Below, one piece after another: positions 53,300-64,000 of a stretch of DNA of 64,000 nucleotides. Location: positions 1 to 64,000 of the forward strand of contig NW_025778963.1 in the NCBI RefSeq assembly GCF_021130785.1, written 5' to 3'. This DNA is from Homalodisca vitripennis. Taxonomy: Eukaryota > Arthropoda > Insecta > Hemiptera > Cicadellidae. Each line of letters opens with the position of its first letter. The stretch's first letter is position 1. A model generated the notes under the pieces. The model was not told where the DNA came from, made no database searches, and saw nothing but the letters and a program-made list of their open reading frames with translations. A program made the position numbers and the translations under genes.

Positions 53300-54700
53300 T
53301 GGATGGCGCGGTATTCCCCACGTCTTTGGGTAATACCGCGCAGAGCTTGGGGTAATTAAGTGCATGTATTTTTATGCGTGTTAAAAATAAAATTACCCAC
53401 CAAAATTAGTTTGTTACAATTTATTTACAAAATTAATAAGTTTAATTAGACAAAAACAAGATGTTTTCCCACATCTGAAAACCCACATTTGACGCATCGG
53501 AACTCAGGCATCTCATGTGTCGGAAGTTCATTGTCTCTTCCAAATTTGTCACATAAAATGCATTTTATTTATTTTTATCACTAAATGTCATATCAATATC
53601 GTCGAACTCGTTGTCGTCACACACTTCATTCAATGATAACTCAAACTCGTCTTTTTTTCAGAAAGGCTTCAAGTTTTTTTGCTTCTTGTATGAATGGTTA
53701 GGCCTGTCTTTCTTGTTAAAACTTAACTTCCGTGTTAATTTCTTAGCTGCTTTGCTGGGTGATTTGGTAGACACTTCTTTTTGTTTACCTTCTTTTTACT
53801 TTTGACGAGCTCCTTTTTGCAGATTCTTTTGCCCAATTTTGTTTCTTTATTATCTTCCAAACTCATCTTGATGGGGGTGCTGGTGGTCGGTATTTCCGAA
53901 TGCATGTTTTATTCGTGTCGTTGTTGTTCTTATTGGTATATTCTGGAATCGGAGCGACTTCCTTGAATGGTACACGTTCAGTACAATTGGTTGAAGTAGA
54001 AACAAAAGGTGAGGCAACAAAGCACGTGCTTGTAAAGGAAGATTCAGCATCGTCCATTACAACGGGTTCTTGAAATTCTTCTGCTGGAGTAAAGTCCTCT
54101 TCAGAAAAGTTACTGAGACTCAATCCTGAAATCTCGAACTTGTTAATGCTAGTACTGTCGGATTATCTAGGCTTTACCTCGGGATTTATTTTAGTGAACA
54201 ATTAAATCCAATCATACCCAGCTACGCCTTGCTCTCTATTAAAATTGTGTTTAACGTGATTCTTTTTGGCGAACTCAAAAACCAGACGCCTCAATTCTAT
54301 ATGGGTAACCCTGTAAAAAGGTTTGATAGTTTAATTACATTGTCGTGAATTTCTTTTTCTCGCTCTAGGGTGAAAATATATTTTCGTCCAAATGCTGGAA
54401 ATAAATCTCCATTGTCAGCTATATTTAATTTGTCCCGTAATGTGGATTCTGGAATTCCTTCCTGGCGTTTTTTATGGAGCTTCCAGTTTTAATGGCTTTC
54501 AGTGCCGATTTTAGTTGATATGGAGTCGAGCTTTGACGCTGAGTTGTTCTAAGATACGTCCTCGGTATCTACAATGATTACGAGAATTGTAACCAAAATT
54601 CTTACAATTTTGAAGCATTCGGAGGGAAACCGCGCATGGCGGCAACGTTCGCGTAAATACCCGAGCACAAGTGCGCGGAATAACCCCGAGTCTGCTAACC
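53300..54700 (-). mobile_element. pogo element PG6, internally deleted
   Basis: N-terminal pogo sequence lies at 54150-54565: PRTYLRTTQRQ after a CAG, then FEFAKKNHVKHNFNREQG and GYDWI. It is followed directly by C-terminal sequence: LSLSNFSEEDFTPAEEFQEP at 54123, a basic linker, then Cys pairs in 53470-53560 reading EFRCVKCGFSDVG. The whole DDE domain is missing. GC-rich end motifs GGCGCGGTATTCCCC (53309 on) and GCGCGGAATAACCCCG (near 54677) mark the two sides. A non-autonomous derivative; edges approximate. Confidence 0.7.
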
Positions 54701-54710
54701 TAACACTTGT

Positions 54711-55049
54711 TTACCCTTTATAAGGCAGAGAAATGTGGGACACATATAAAGTAGAAAATTGAGATTCCTGTTATATTAGACCCCAATAAACACAAAAAGT
54801 ACCTTTTATTAAAAAAATTTTTACCCGTGTTTACGAGAGTGGCAATATGACTTCCACTGCCCGTCTAGGTGCTAAGTTAGGTGGTAAACCTGATGCCACT
54901 GCCTTATAATGCTTATTACAAATATATGGAAAGAAGATTGGACACATTTTATAAACCCTGTATATAGTTATAAAAACAGATATTTATTGACAATTTTTGT
55001 ATTTACTCGTATAAAGAACACAGTGATACATTGAACACAGAGCACTTTA
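54711..55049. other. No gene recognised
   Basis: AT-rich spacer between PG6 and PB5. It may contain the 3' non-coding region of PB5; no terminal repeat found. Confidence 0.4.
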
Positions 55050-55870
55050 TTTTTGACCTTTTGTTATTTGTCTTCGAACTACACAACCGGAATCTTTTGT
55101 ATGTCTCCAGTTCTTCGGGGAAATGACTGCCTACATTCAGTAATCGCACTTCGTCCGGCACTCCAAATTCTTTCGTGTGGCGAAAATTTGGATGATGGGC
55201 TTAGAAAGCTACTACTTGTACTTGGGCGTCTCCTGGTTGTAAAATTTTCGGTCAGTCCTTGGCCAAGTAGCCTTCTGAACTGCATTTGGTTCTGGGCGCT
55301 TTTTGTGGACAGCGCTGTACAGTATGAAAGCATTCACCATACAACTCTCAACCAAAAAGTAAAAAAGTCGTAACCACCATCTCCTACACTTTCTTGAAAT
55401 CTGGTATATAGACCTTTTTTGGTCGAATCGATCGACCCCGCCCATTCCTTTGGTGTACTCTACAATATGTTTTGGACAGTCCACTAGTAATTTAGAACCA
55501 TCCTTTTGAGTTCGTTGTGCCTGGGTTATTTCGTTTGGCATGAATGCAGTGGAGCACACAGACACTTGTTTGGTGTCTTGCCACTTTACATAACTTATGC
55601 GGTTTTTACTGACCACACTGAAGAGGATTTTGTCACTTGTTTCTTTTCTCTTGCAACTGTTGGAAGGCCTTTGCGGTCTGTTCTTACCGTCCCAGTGCAA
55701 AATATTTTATCAGAATACAGCTTCTCCATCAATGGAAAAGAAGTAAAAAAGTTATCAAAAACTACATGGCATTTTGTACCTCTAAGTTTCTGACAAAGAC
55801 TATAAACAGCAGAACTAGCTAAACCCCCATAATTGTATTTCCCATCGTTATTCTTCAATACCACGTAAAT
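55050..55870 (-). pseudogene. piggyBac transposase fragment (PB5)
   Basis: Minus strand: NYGGLASSAVYSLCQKLRGT, then HVVFDNFFTSFPLMEKLYSD (second catalytic Asp), GTVRTDRKGLPTVAREKK, and after a frameshift SYVKWQDTKQVSVCSTAFMP, VEYTKGMGGVDRFDQKRSIY (third Asp) and CMVNAFILYSAVHKK. The tail (55079-55333 frame) lacks the usual cysteine cluster. The first catalytic Asp and N-terminus are missing: coding similarity stops at about 55870, giving way to AT-rich sequence. Confidence 0.85.
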
Positions 55871-56137
55871 GTTAAGATAATAAATTAATTTTCCTGTCTT
55901 TAATAAATTGTTAAAATAATAAAATTTTATTCCATTGAACAAGGATTTATAAATCTTTAACGTTGAAGAAAACACAAATATTGCACTATAATATAAAATA
56001 TGATCGATTAATTATATACTGTACACAGTAAAACTTGTTTTTTGGCAGTTTTTATCGGTTTTTAATTCAATAACCTTTTGGCATATAAATGATTATAAAT
56101 ATTCTGTGTAAGAATGTGTTTGGACTGACACTATAAA

Positions 56138-56157
56138 CTGGCACCGCTCGGTGCCAG
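56138..56157. repeat. 20-bp near-perfect palindrome
   Basis: CTGGCACCGCTCGGTGCCAG, perfect except the central pair. Similar in style to the GGCCAGCACTGCTGGCC palindromes at the ends of PB2, and next to piggyBac tail sequence (56290-56560), so it may be a subterminal site of another piggyBac. Confidence 0.6.
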
Positions 56158-56289
56158 AGTGGGGTTTGCGGAAAGAAGAGAAAAAGCTGTTAAAAATAAA
56201 AGAAGTAAAGCAAAACCCGACTTTATTATGTTTTACACATTAAAAAGTATACATCTTGTAAATCGTTTATTTTATTTTTGTATGGAAAG

Positions 56290-57545
56290 GCTCCATGCAA
56301 GCCGAACAAACTGGTTTGCCACACTTCCCGTAAATGAGTATTGTTCGGCCAAGACTTGCAACTATTTTCACGGCATATAGAAAGATGGACACTTTTTGTC
56401 TTCTTTGGGTAGGCTTACTCCGTCATACCTGACTTCAGCAGCCATTTTGGTTGGAGCTTGTCGTTTTTCAGTGGTTGCGTTAATAGGTTTTTCTTGTTTA
56501 ATTACTACTAAAGCTTGAACCACAAAACATGTAGCTAAATCTTTATAGTCCAGTAGTTAGTATTTGAATCGTTTTGTTTCAATTGTGTTTACGTACCATG
56601 CTTCTTGTCAAGTTCAGCCCTGATGGTCCTGGTATATCATTAGCTAATGGTTCCTTTTATACTTTTGAGCACAAGTTCTAGGCAGAGCTTCGAAAAGATG
56701 CAGCAAAATCTGTGCCAGTTGCAGTCACAGAAGTAATGGATTATCCAATTCCTTGAGTCAAGAATTCCATCACACCTTCTATGTCCTTCGATCATCGGAG
56801 TATCGTCTTTATCATCTCTTCCAATATTAGATCAATCTGAACCCGATGGAATATCAAGATCATTGAACGCCGCCTCCAATAACTTAGTCTTATATAATCT
56901 TCTGGCACTCAAATTTCCTCACTCTTGACTGTAAATATAAATACATTATTATTAATAAGAATATTGCCTATATAGAACAGTATATAAAATAACAGTAGGC
57001 CTAAAAGCTAAGAAAGTATAAGAGATCATCCAATTTTACTCGTACATGACATAGTCCGGTGTATTGTACACTAAACGTCACGATTTTAGGTGACATTTAG
57101 GTACTTGCTTCTATCTAATTATGTATCTTTAATCTATACATTTCATAGGATAAAAATTATTTTTATTTACCATTACACACAAATAATCATCATAAAATAA
57201 AATATTCACAATGTCAAATCTCCCAATACTCGTCCAACAGATTTTCGGTGGTGAAAGCAAGAATAAATTTTTTTTAAATTTATCAGCTGATTACTTCTAA
57301 TTTATTTTCTGGTACCTAATGTTTCACTATGCAGTAATAGTGTTAAAAACATGTATCCAATAATTAATTCTAAAGTTTAAAAATTTGGCACCATACAGTC
57401 CCTCCATACGAGAAAAGGTTAATCCCAACCCTTTTTGGTAACATCTACATACATCTCGCCTACCGAATACTTCTGTACATCCTATCTATTTATTTTATTA
57501 AAAGTGGGAGCTACTCCGATCCTTGGAAAATGGTCGGTTATTGAC
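56290..57545 (-). mobile_element. Mosaic segment C: piggyBac tail plus element R fragment
   Basis: The minus strand 56560-56290 reads QAPTKMAAEVRYDGVSLPKE then WQTSLF/CGK-like cysteines, the VRYDG block that precedes the cysteine tail of many piggyBac transposases. To the right, 56600-57170 is non-coding but closely matches 61130-61670. 57172-57545 is a truncated element R copy that stops at GACGTCTG. The whole arrangement recurs at 60740-62460 (segment D). Confidence 0.6.
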
Positions 57546-57559
57546 GTCTGATATAGTAA

Positions 57560-59770
57560 TGTCACTATAAGTAGACGGTACAAGTACGGATATTCTATTA
57601 TAGTATAGTCCTAGATATTCTAAAAAATATTATGATATACAATAACCATTGCATTATATGCAATTTCTGGAATAGTTCTTGTTGCTCTCCTGATGATGTC
57701 ATCCTTATGCACATTGACCTGCGTAAATTAGGCAATAGGATAGGAGGTAATTTCAGCTCTTTTTATCTCTATTGTCTACATCTAGAGGTATTGTTTATCC
57801 AGCTCTCCAGGCATTGACAATAGTTCTAGTAGTGCAATTAGAAAGCTAACGCTCAAGTCTAGGCTTATATTTAGGTACATGCGTAGCTTATGTTGTGTTA
57901 ACGGAGCTGTTATCACTTGTGATTTGATGTCTGTGGTTACCGCAAATTTATCTCCATTGTCTGCATCCAGCTGTATTTTTATACAGCTCTTCAGGCATTG
58001 ATAATAGTTCTAGTAGTGCAATTAGAAAGCTAATGCTCAAGTCTAGGCTTATATTTAGGTAGATGCGTAGCTTATGTTGTGTTAACGGAGCTGTTATCAC
58101 TTGTGATTTGATGTCTGTGGTTACCGCAAATTTATCTCTATTGTCTGCACCCAGCTGTATTGTTTATACAGCTCTTCATATATCTCTATTATCTACATCC
58201 AGCTGTATTGTGTAACCAGCTCTTCATTTATCTCTATTGTCTGCTTCCAGCTGTATTGTTTATACAGCTCTTCATTTATCTCTATTATCTACATCCAACT
58301 GTATTGTGTAACCAGCTCTTCATTTATCTCTATTGTCTGCTTCCAGCTGTATTGTTTATCCAGCTCATCATTTATCTCTATTGTCTGCATCCAGCTGCAT
58401 TGTTTATCCAGCTCTTCAGGCATTGATAATAGTTCTAGTAGTGCAATTAGAAAGCTAATGCTCAAGTCTAAGCCTATATTTAGGTACATGCGTAGCTTAT
58501 GTTGTGTTTAACGGAGCTGTTATCATTTGTGATTTGATGTCTGTGGTTACCGCAAATTTATCTCTATTGTCTGCATCCAGCTGTATTGTTTATACAGCTC
58601 TTCAGGCATTGATAATAGTTCTAGTAGTGCAATTAAAAAGCTAATGCTCAAGTCTAAACCTATATTTAGGTACATGTGTAGCTTATGTTGTGTTAACGGA
58701 GCTGTTATCATTTGTGATTTGATGTCTGTGGTTACCGCAAATTTATCTCTATTGTCTGCATCCAGCTGTATTGTTTATACAGCTCTTCAGGCATTGATAA
58801 TAGTTTCTAGTAGTGCAATTAGAAAGCTAATGCTCAAGTCTAGGCTTATATTTAGGTACATGCGTAGCTTATGTTGTGTTAACGGAGCTGTCATCACTTG
58901 TGATTTGATGTCTGTGGTTACCGCAAATTTATCTCTATTGTCTGCATCCAGCTATATTGTTTATACAGCTCTTCAGGCATTGATAATAGTTCTAGTAGTG
59001 CAATTAGAAAGCTAATGCTCAAGTCTAGGCTTATATTTAGGTATATGCGTAGCTTATGTTGTGTTAACGGAGCTGTCATCACTTGTGATTTGATGTCTGT
59101 GGTTACCGCAAATTTATCTCTATTGTCTGCATCCAGCTGTATTGTTTATACAGCTCTTCAGGCATTGATAATAGTTCTAGTAGTGCAATTAAAAAGCTAA
59201 TGCTCAAGTCTAAGCCTATATTTAGGTACATGCGTAGCTTATGTTGTGTTAACGGAGCTGTTATCATTTGTGATTTGATGTCTGTGGTTACCGCAAATTT
59301 ATCTCTATTGTCTGCATCCAGCTGTATTGTTTATACAGCTCTTCAGGCATTGATAATAGTTCTAGTAGTGCAATTAGAAAGCTAATGCTCAAGTCTAGGC
59401 TTATATTTAGGTACATGCGTAGCTTATGTTGTGTTAACGGAGCTGTCATCACTTGTGATTTGTTGTCTGTGGTTACCGCAAATTTATCTCTATTGTCTGC
59501 ATCAGCTGTATTGTTTTATTACAGCTCTTTCATTTATCTCTATTATCTACATCCAACTGTATTATGTAACCATCTCTTCATTTATCTCTATTGTCTGCTT
59601 CCAGCTGTATTGATTATACAGCTCTTCAGGCATTGATAATAGTTCTAGTAGTGCAATTAGAAAGCTAATTGTGAATTCTAGGCTTATATTTAGGTACATG
59701 CGTAGTTTATGCTGTGTTAGCGTAGCTGTCATCACTTGTGATTTGAGGTCTGTGGTTACCGCACATTTTC
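57560..59770. repeat. 185-bp satellite with interspersed short repeats
   Basis: Unit landmarks TTCTAGTAGTGCAATTAGAA, GCGTAGCTTATGTTGTGTTA and TTACCGCAAATTTATCTC recur every 185 bp (for example ATG of ATGCTCAAG at 59015, 59200 and 59385). About ten units. Two patches (58165-58410 and 59515-59620) contain extra copies of a subunit of about 60 bp (CATTTATCTCTATTGTCTGC, CCAGCTGTATTGTTTA). Units differ by a few percent. Each unit encodes a 61-residue frame whose stop and the next start overlap as TAATG; I regard this as chance. Confidence 0.93.
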
Positions 59771-60339
59771 ACTGTACATTGGAATTCATTGTGGATTCAT
59801 GTAGTCACACATCTTACATAAGAACTCTGTTTTCATAAGACTGGATGAATTTGTGCTCACTGTAAACTTTCTCAATAAATACATAATTTAGTGTTGGAGC
59901 CATTTTTGAGCAAAACTATCATAAACTAAAAAATATTATAAACTTTAATGCTTATTATATTAACTTATGCAAATAATGAATACAATATGTATTTAACTTC
60001 ATGTGATATAAGTACCTTTTGAAAAAATGTCTATTACAATTAATATATTCAACTACATCCATTCTATATATTTATAGACTGCTTAATTCGAATGAAATAT
60101 TGTGCTCGGAAGAGTGAGAAACTTTTATTCAAGTATTGGACGAAGACAAATAGTTCGGAGGGCATTAATGTTTAAACAGTTTAGTACATATTTAACAATT
60201 ACCTGAGATGTTTGACTGCTCAGCTCAATGAAGTCTAAGAACTAGAAATGAGGACTGTACTCTTTGCTGAACTCACTTTTTATATACACTATTAGATTAT
60301 ATTTCGAGTCTACAGTTGTTGACTCGTCAACAACTGATG
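59771..60339. other. AT-rich, no gene recognised
   Basis: No conserved motif. A palindromic-looking stretch TTGTTGACTCGTCAACAA lies near 60316-60333. It may be the downstream part of the hAT fragment. Confidence 0.4.
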
Positions 60340-60700
60340 TTTTACCCAAAATGTTTAAAATTTACTTGATATTTTTTGTTCTCATTTCACTTGAAACGTG
60401 ATCAATTATTTGTGCAACAGTATTTCTACAGTGTAGCATGATTGCAATTAGTCAAATAAGGTCTACAGGTCAAATAAGTCTTGAGTGAGGCCTATTGCAC
60501 TTGGCTAGATAGTAAGCAGTTTTGAAAACAACTTTTGTAGTTTCTAGGTGTGAAACATTAATGGCATCTGTGAGGATTTCAATTGTTAGGGATTTGGTTA
60601 CTTCAACAATAGTTTCGGCTGTCTCACGAAGAGAAAATTGTTTTGTCGTCAAATATTTTTTCCTCGGCAATGTGAGTTGAGCAGCCTCAGTTTTACCATT
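60340..60700 (-). pseudogene. hAT-type transposase fragment
   Basis: The frame 60470-60670 reads LPRKKYLTTKQFSLRETAET, TDAINVSHLETTKVV and FKTAYYLAKCNRPHSRLI. Shifted sequence to the left continues IAIMLHCRNTVAQIIDHVSS. The pattern AYxLAKxxRPxS, then a short gap and a TAxxIxxHV block, is that of hAT-related proteins of the zinc-finger/KIAA1586 kind. Only this region is present. Confidence 0.6.
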
Positions 60701-60739
60701 AAAACCAACTTAGGTAAGAACGCACGCCATTCATTTTAA

Positions 60740-62460
60740 ATGCTGGAGCGCTCTGTCTTAAAAGTATCCAAGCGCGACACGTTTTTACAAATACTACATA
60801 TAGCCAACTTTTCCTTCCTAACAATAAATCCAAGGAAAAGCTTTTTTCGTTCCCACATTTAAATAATGGGAAGTCGAACAAACTGGTTTGCCACACTTCC
60901 CGCTACTTTCACGGCATTTGGAGGGATGTACGCTCTTTGTCTTCTTTGGGTAGGCTTACTCCGTCATACCTAACTTCAGCAGCCATTTTGGTTGGAGCTT
61001 GTCGTTTTTCAGTGGTTCTAGAAAAGCCGCGTTAGTAGGTCTTTCTCGCTTTTTTGCTACAAAAGCTTGAACCACGAAAGATGTAGCAATAGCACCTTTA
61101 AAGTTCAGTAGTGGGTATTTCGTTAGTTTGTTTCAATTGTGTATACGTACCGTGCTTCTTGTCAAGTTCAACCCTGATGGTCCAGGTCTATCATTAGCTC
61201 ATGGTTCATTTCGTATTTTTGCCACAAGTTCTAGTCAGAGCTTCACTAAAAAGGCAGCAAAATCTCAGAGTCAAGAACTCCTGTCAATTTTTTTTACGTC
61301 ATTCGATTATCGAACCATCGTCTTCCATCTTCCATTCAGGTATTAGATGAATCTCAACCCGATGGAATATCAAGATCATTGAACGCCGCAGCCTCCAATA
61401 ACTTAGTCTTATATCATCTTCTGGCACTCAATTTTCTCATTCTTGACTGTAAATATAAATGCATTATTATTTATAAGGCTATAACATATATAGAACAGTA
61501 ATATAATATAACAGTAGGCCTAAAAGCGAAGGAAGTATAAAAGATCATCCAATTTGACATGACATGGTGTGGTGTGTTGTACACTAAAGTTCACGGTTTT
61601 AGGTGACATTTAAGTATTTGCTTCTATCACATTTTGTATCTTTAATCTATACATTTCATTGGATAAAAAGTATTTTTATTTACCATTACACACAAATAAT
61701 CATCATAATTATAATGTACTTCCATATAATGTACTTCAAATATAAATATACTTATAATTTATTTTCTGGTACCTAATGTTTCACTATGCAGAAACAGTGT
61801 CAAACGTGAATCCAATAATTAATTCCAATAAATTCATCCACAAATTTCATCTGTCATAGACGCCACTGCTGAATTCCAATAAATCCAATAAATTAATTAA
61901 GGTTTAAAAGATTTGTCACCATACAGTACCTCCATACGAGAAGAGGTTAATCCCATCACCTTTTTGGTAGCATCTACATACATTCGTCTTCCGAATACCA
62001 TACATGTCTCTTTTATCAGTTTGATCAGAAGTAGAAGCAGCTTGGAAAAACGGTCAATTACCGACGTCTGGACCAAAGTTCCTATAGCCATTGCTGTGCC
62101 TCTTCCATTTTCATTTAAATATGCTTCTATTATATTTATAGTTTCTGTACATTTACTTTCCAGTGAATAAGATGTTTTCTTCCTTGACTTCATCATACTG
62201 TCTCTTAACAATGTTTTGATATAATTCAGTGTCCACTGCATGTGGAGGCTTTTTTCTGATTCTCAAATTTCCTTCCTCTTTTAGGTTTGATACGTTATAT
62301 TCCTTTTGGAGTCTAGTTAGGCTTCTAAGCAAAGCCTAGAAAGTCTTCTGAATGCGCACCTACGTATATCCGGCTGGTTTCACTGCCACTACAGCAAGTC
62401 CGTGACTAACTGACGTAGATATCGGTTTTGGTGATAACTTGGTGTTTACACTCTAGAAAC
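60740..62460 (-). mobile_element. Mosaic segment D: piggyBac tail plus element R fragment
   Basis: Second copy of the arrangement in segment C. The minus strand 61020-60740 carries shifted VRYDG-type and cysteine sequence. 61130-61670 matches 56600-57170. 61672-62460 is an element R relative including the diverged frame 61897-62241 (YSLESKCTETINIIEAYLNE). It retains element R sequence beyond the point where segment C is cut by the satellite. Confidence 0.6.
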
Positions 62461-62924
62461 CATTCTTCAGATTATTTATTTTTCTACTGGTTCATTTCAA
62501 TTTTTTATTTAAAAATCGTGTTGGTTAATGAGTTTATTGCCTAAACTCAAATTTCATCTGTCATAGACGCCACTGCTTTACTTTCCAGACAGTGGTTAGA
62601 GCTGCTCCAAAGTTCCAGTACAATATGGATTTAAAATGTCACTACGCCAAAATAAATTTTTTTAAATTACCCTGTTTTAAAAAAAATTTATAAGGTACAA
62701 ATAGGTTATATAAATACAAATATCAACAAAAAATTAATTTATATTTTTTTATTACCTGTTTTACAGTTAGAAAAGTAAACAAAAAATATTAAAAGTTATT
62801 TACATTTAGATTTAAAGTAGTAAAATATATGAATAAAGATAAAATAATTGTGAATTGAAAAGAAACGTAATTTTGTAATAAGAGCATCAATATATGAGAC
62901 TGACATTCAATAATTTATGCATAA
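62461..62924. other. AT-rich, no gene; 28-bp repeat
   Basis: CAAATTTCATCTGTCATAGA followed by CGCCACTGCT occurs here (62548-62577) and at 61841-61870. The rest is the presumed 3' non-coding region of PB7. Confidence 0.5.
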
Positions 62925-64000
62925 TTATCCAAGGTGTGAAATGCTTCGAAGCAAATTTCGGGGTGTAAGGCTGGATGGTCTCCACAGGTTTTGCAGGAAT
63001 ATATACAGTTTCTTTCCGTAAACCTTTTTTAGACAGACTACACATCTAGCAGAACCCTTCAGTCGCTTCTGAATGAATTGGAGTTTCCCGTTTAAGCGTT
63101 CTACGGAGGGCGTTGCTCCGTGGTTGGGTCGACCGCGACGTCCACGCCTAGGCGTAGGTTGAGCTACTTTGTCAGCCACAAGATCTTTCACCAAACTCTT
63201 CCTAAACTGTTCATGTGTCATCGGCTTTTTGAGATTTCTGTTTTGGATATCTTTGTACAAAATGTAGGAGTTAACAGTTGCTACCTCCAGTAACAAAAAA
63301 CATATTTTCCTGTACCATTTCTTCGTACGTCTCATAAAATGGTATGAGGATATAAAGTGATCACTTCGATCTACTCCGCCCATGTTTTTAGTGTAGTCTA
63401 GGACTACATTTGGTTTAGCTGTTGGTGGCTTATATGGCCACTTACTTTGAACATTAGTCATATCAGCCCTACTTCCTTTATTGTTTGTACACAACATGTG
63501 TACAATCCTTTTATCTTTCCATTAAACTACCAACATATTGTTGTTTCTCTGAGCTAGCACATCTCCCTTTTTCAGCTTCTTAGTAACACTTTTTATATTA
63601 GGAGGCATCCCCACTCTTGTTGGCATAACAGTGCCTGTTACTAAACAACCTAAACTGAGCAGTTCATTTGCTAGCTCAGGGCTAGTATAGTAGCGATCTG
63701 TATAAACAGTCAATCCCGTTACAGGTTTGGCCGGGTCCTTCATATCTACTGTTTGGCAAAAGGCCTTGAATATTTGTGTTGTCTTTAGAAGTGTTGAACC
63801 ATGTATAATGTCTTGTTTTTCCAAAGTAGGGGATGAAATCATATATATACCCATTTTGACTGTCTGAAAGGACAAAGATCATCATACCAAACTTAGTTGG
63901 TTTCTGTGGATTATATATACGGAAGCTAACTTTACCTTTGAAAGATATAGTGCTTTTGTCGACTGCAACCCTACTACTAGGATCGTAAAACCATTTACAC
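62925..64000 (-). pseudogene. piggyBac transposase, catalytic half (PB7), cut by window end
   Basis: Minus strand from the window edge: SRVAVDKSTISFKGK (first catalytic Asp), KFGMMIFVLSDSQNGY, a frameshift near 63880, then GLTVYTDRYYTSPELANELL (second Asp) and GDVLAQRNNNMLVV. An in-frame TAA at 63522-63524 interrupts it; it resumes in the same frame as MLCTNNKGSRADM, VVLDYTKNMGGVDRSDHFIS (third Asp), ATVNSYILYKD and KPMTHEQFRKSLV. The tail has CVVCLKKVYGKK. The triad is complete and damage is light. The N-terminus is beyond 64000. Confidence 0.9.

Noticed and set aside
58160..59636. Chain of 61-123 residue ORFs with overlapping TAATG stop/start
   Set aside because: They repeat with the 185-bp satellite and shift with its sub-repeats. 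The hydrophobic look (YLYCLHPAVL) follows from the nucleotide repeat.

Overview
This is an insect-type (arthropod) nuclear genome window made almost entirely of transposable elements in various stages of decay. It contains mariner/Tc1, piggyBac and pogo DNA transposons, RTE-, jockey- and I-like LINEs, gypsy-type LTR pieces, a tRNA-derived SINE and two satellite-like arrays. There is no operon structure, no prokaryotic gene and no convincing single-copy host gene. The base composition is AT-rich and most reading frames are broken by frameshifts, stops or insertions. The octamer TAGGCCTA recurs in unrelated elements. I cannot name the species.

Layout. 1-489: 3' end of an I-like LINE. 490-6860: a jockey-like LINE (LINE-A, minus) interrupted by an RTE LINE (995-5972), itself interrupted by a piggyBac (PB1, 2470-5364). 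7535-9358: two more LINE fragments (LINE-B, LINE-C). 9359-27858: an 18.5-kb nest bounded by the inverted ends of one piggyBac (PB2), inserted into the reverse transcriptase of LINE-C with a 4-bp CTAA duplication. The nest holds a pogo (PG1) split by a solo LTR, the tail of a second pogo (PG2), a truncated gypsy element, a third piggyBac (PB3) inside the gypsy gag, and an I-like LINE (LINE-D) inside PB3. 27859-35165: the rest of LINE-C, an unplaced intron-containing gene family (gene X), a mariner, a pogo N-terminus, a solo LTR of the same gypsy family and a piggyBac N-terminus.

35168-41302: a second mariner-like element, then a pogo (PG4) split by another pogo (PG5) with clean 20+ bp inverted ends. 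41588-45850 and 49166-53220: two copies of a retroelement-like repeat (element R). It has a zinc-knuckle-like motif and an aspartic-protease motif but no visible RT, and each copy carries an array of 93-bp repeats (about 23 and 14 units). Between them lies a 2.5-kb TA-flanked element whose transposase has an unusually long D-to-E spacing (45863-48395). A 231-bp SINE sits inside the second R copy. 53300-55870: an internally deleted pogo (PG6) and a piggyBac fragment (PB5). 56290-62460: two diverged copies of one mosaic segment flanking a 185-bp satellite and a hAT fragment. 62925-64000: the catalytic half of a further piggyBac (PB7), cut by the window end.

The most informative aspect is order of events. 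Target-site duplications can be read directly for most insertions, and removing an insert rejoins the reading frame of its host. This gives a relative insertion history: LINE-C, then PB2, then gypsy, then PB3, then LINE-D. A later deletion fused gypsy RNase H in frame to a pogo tail.
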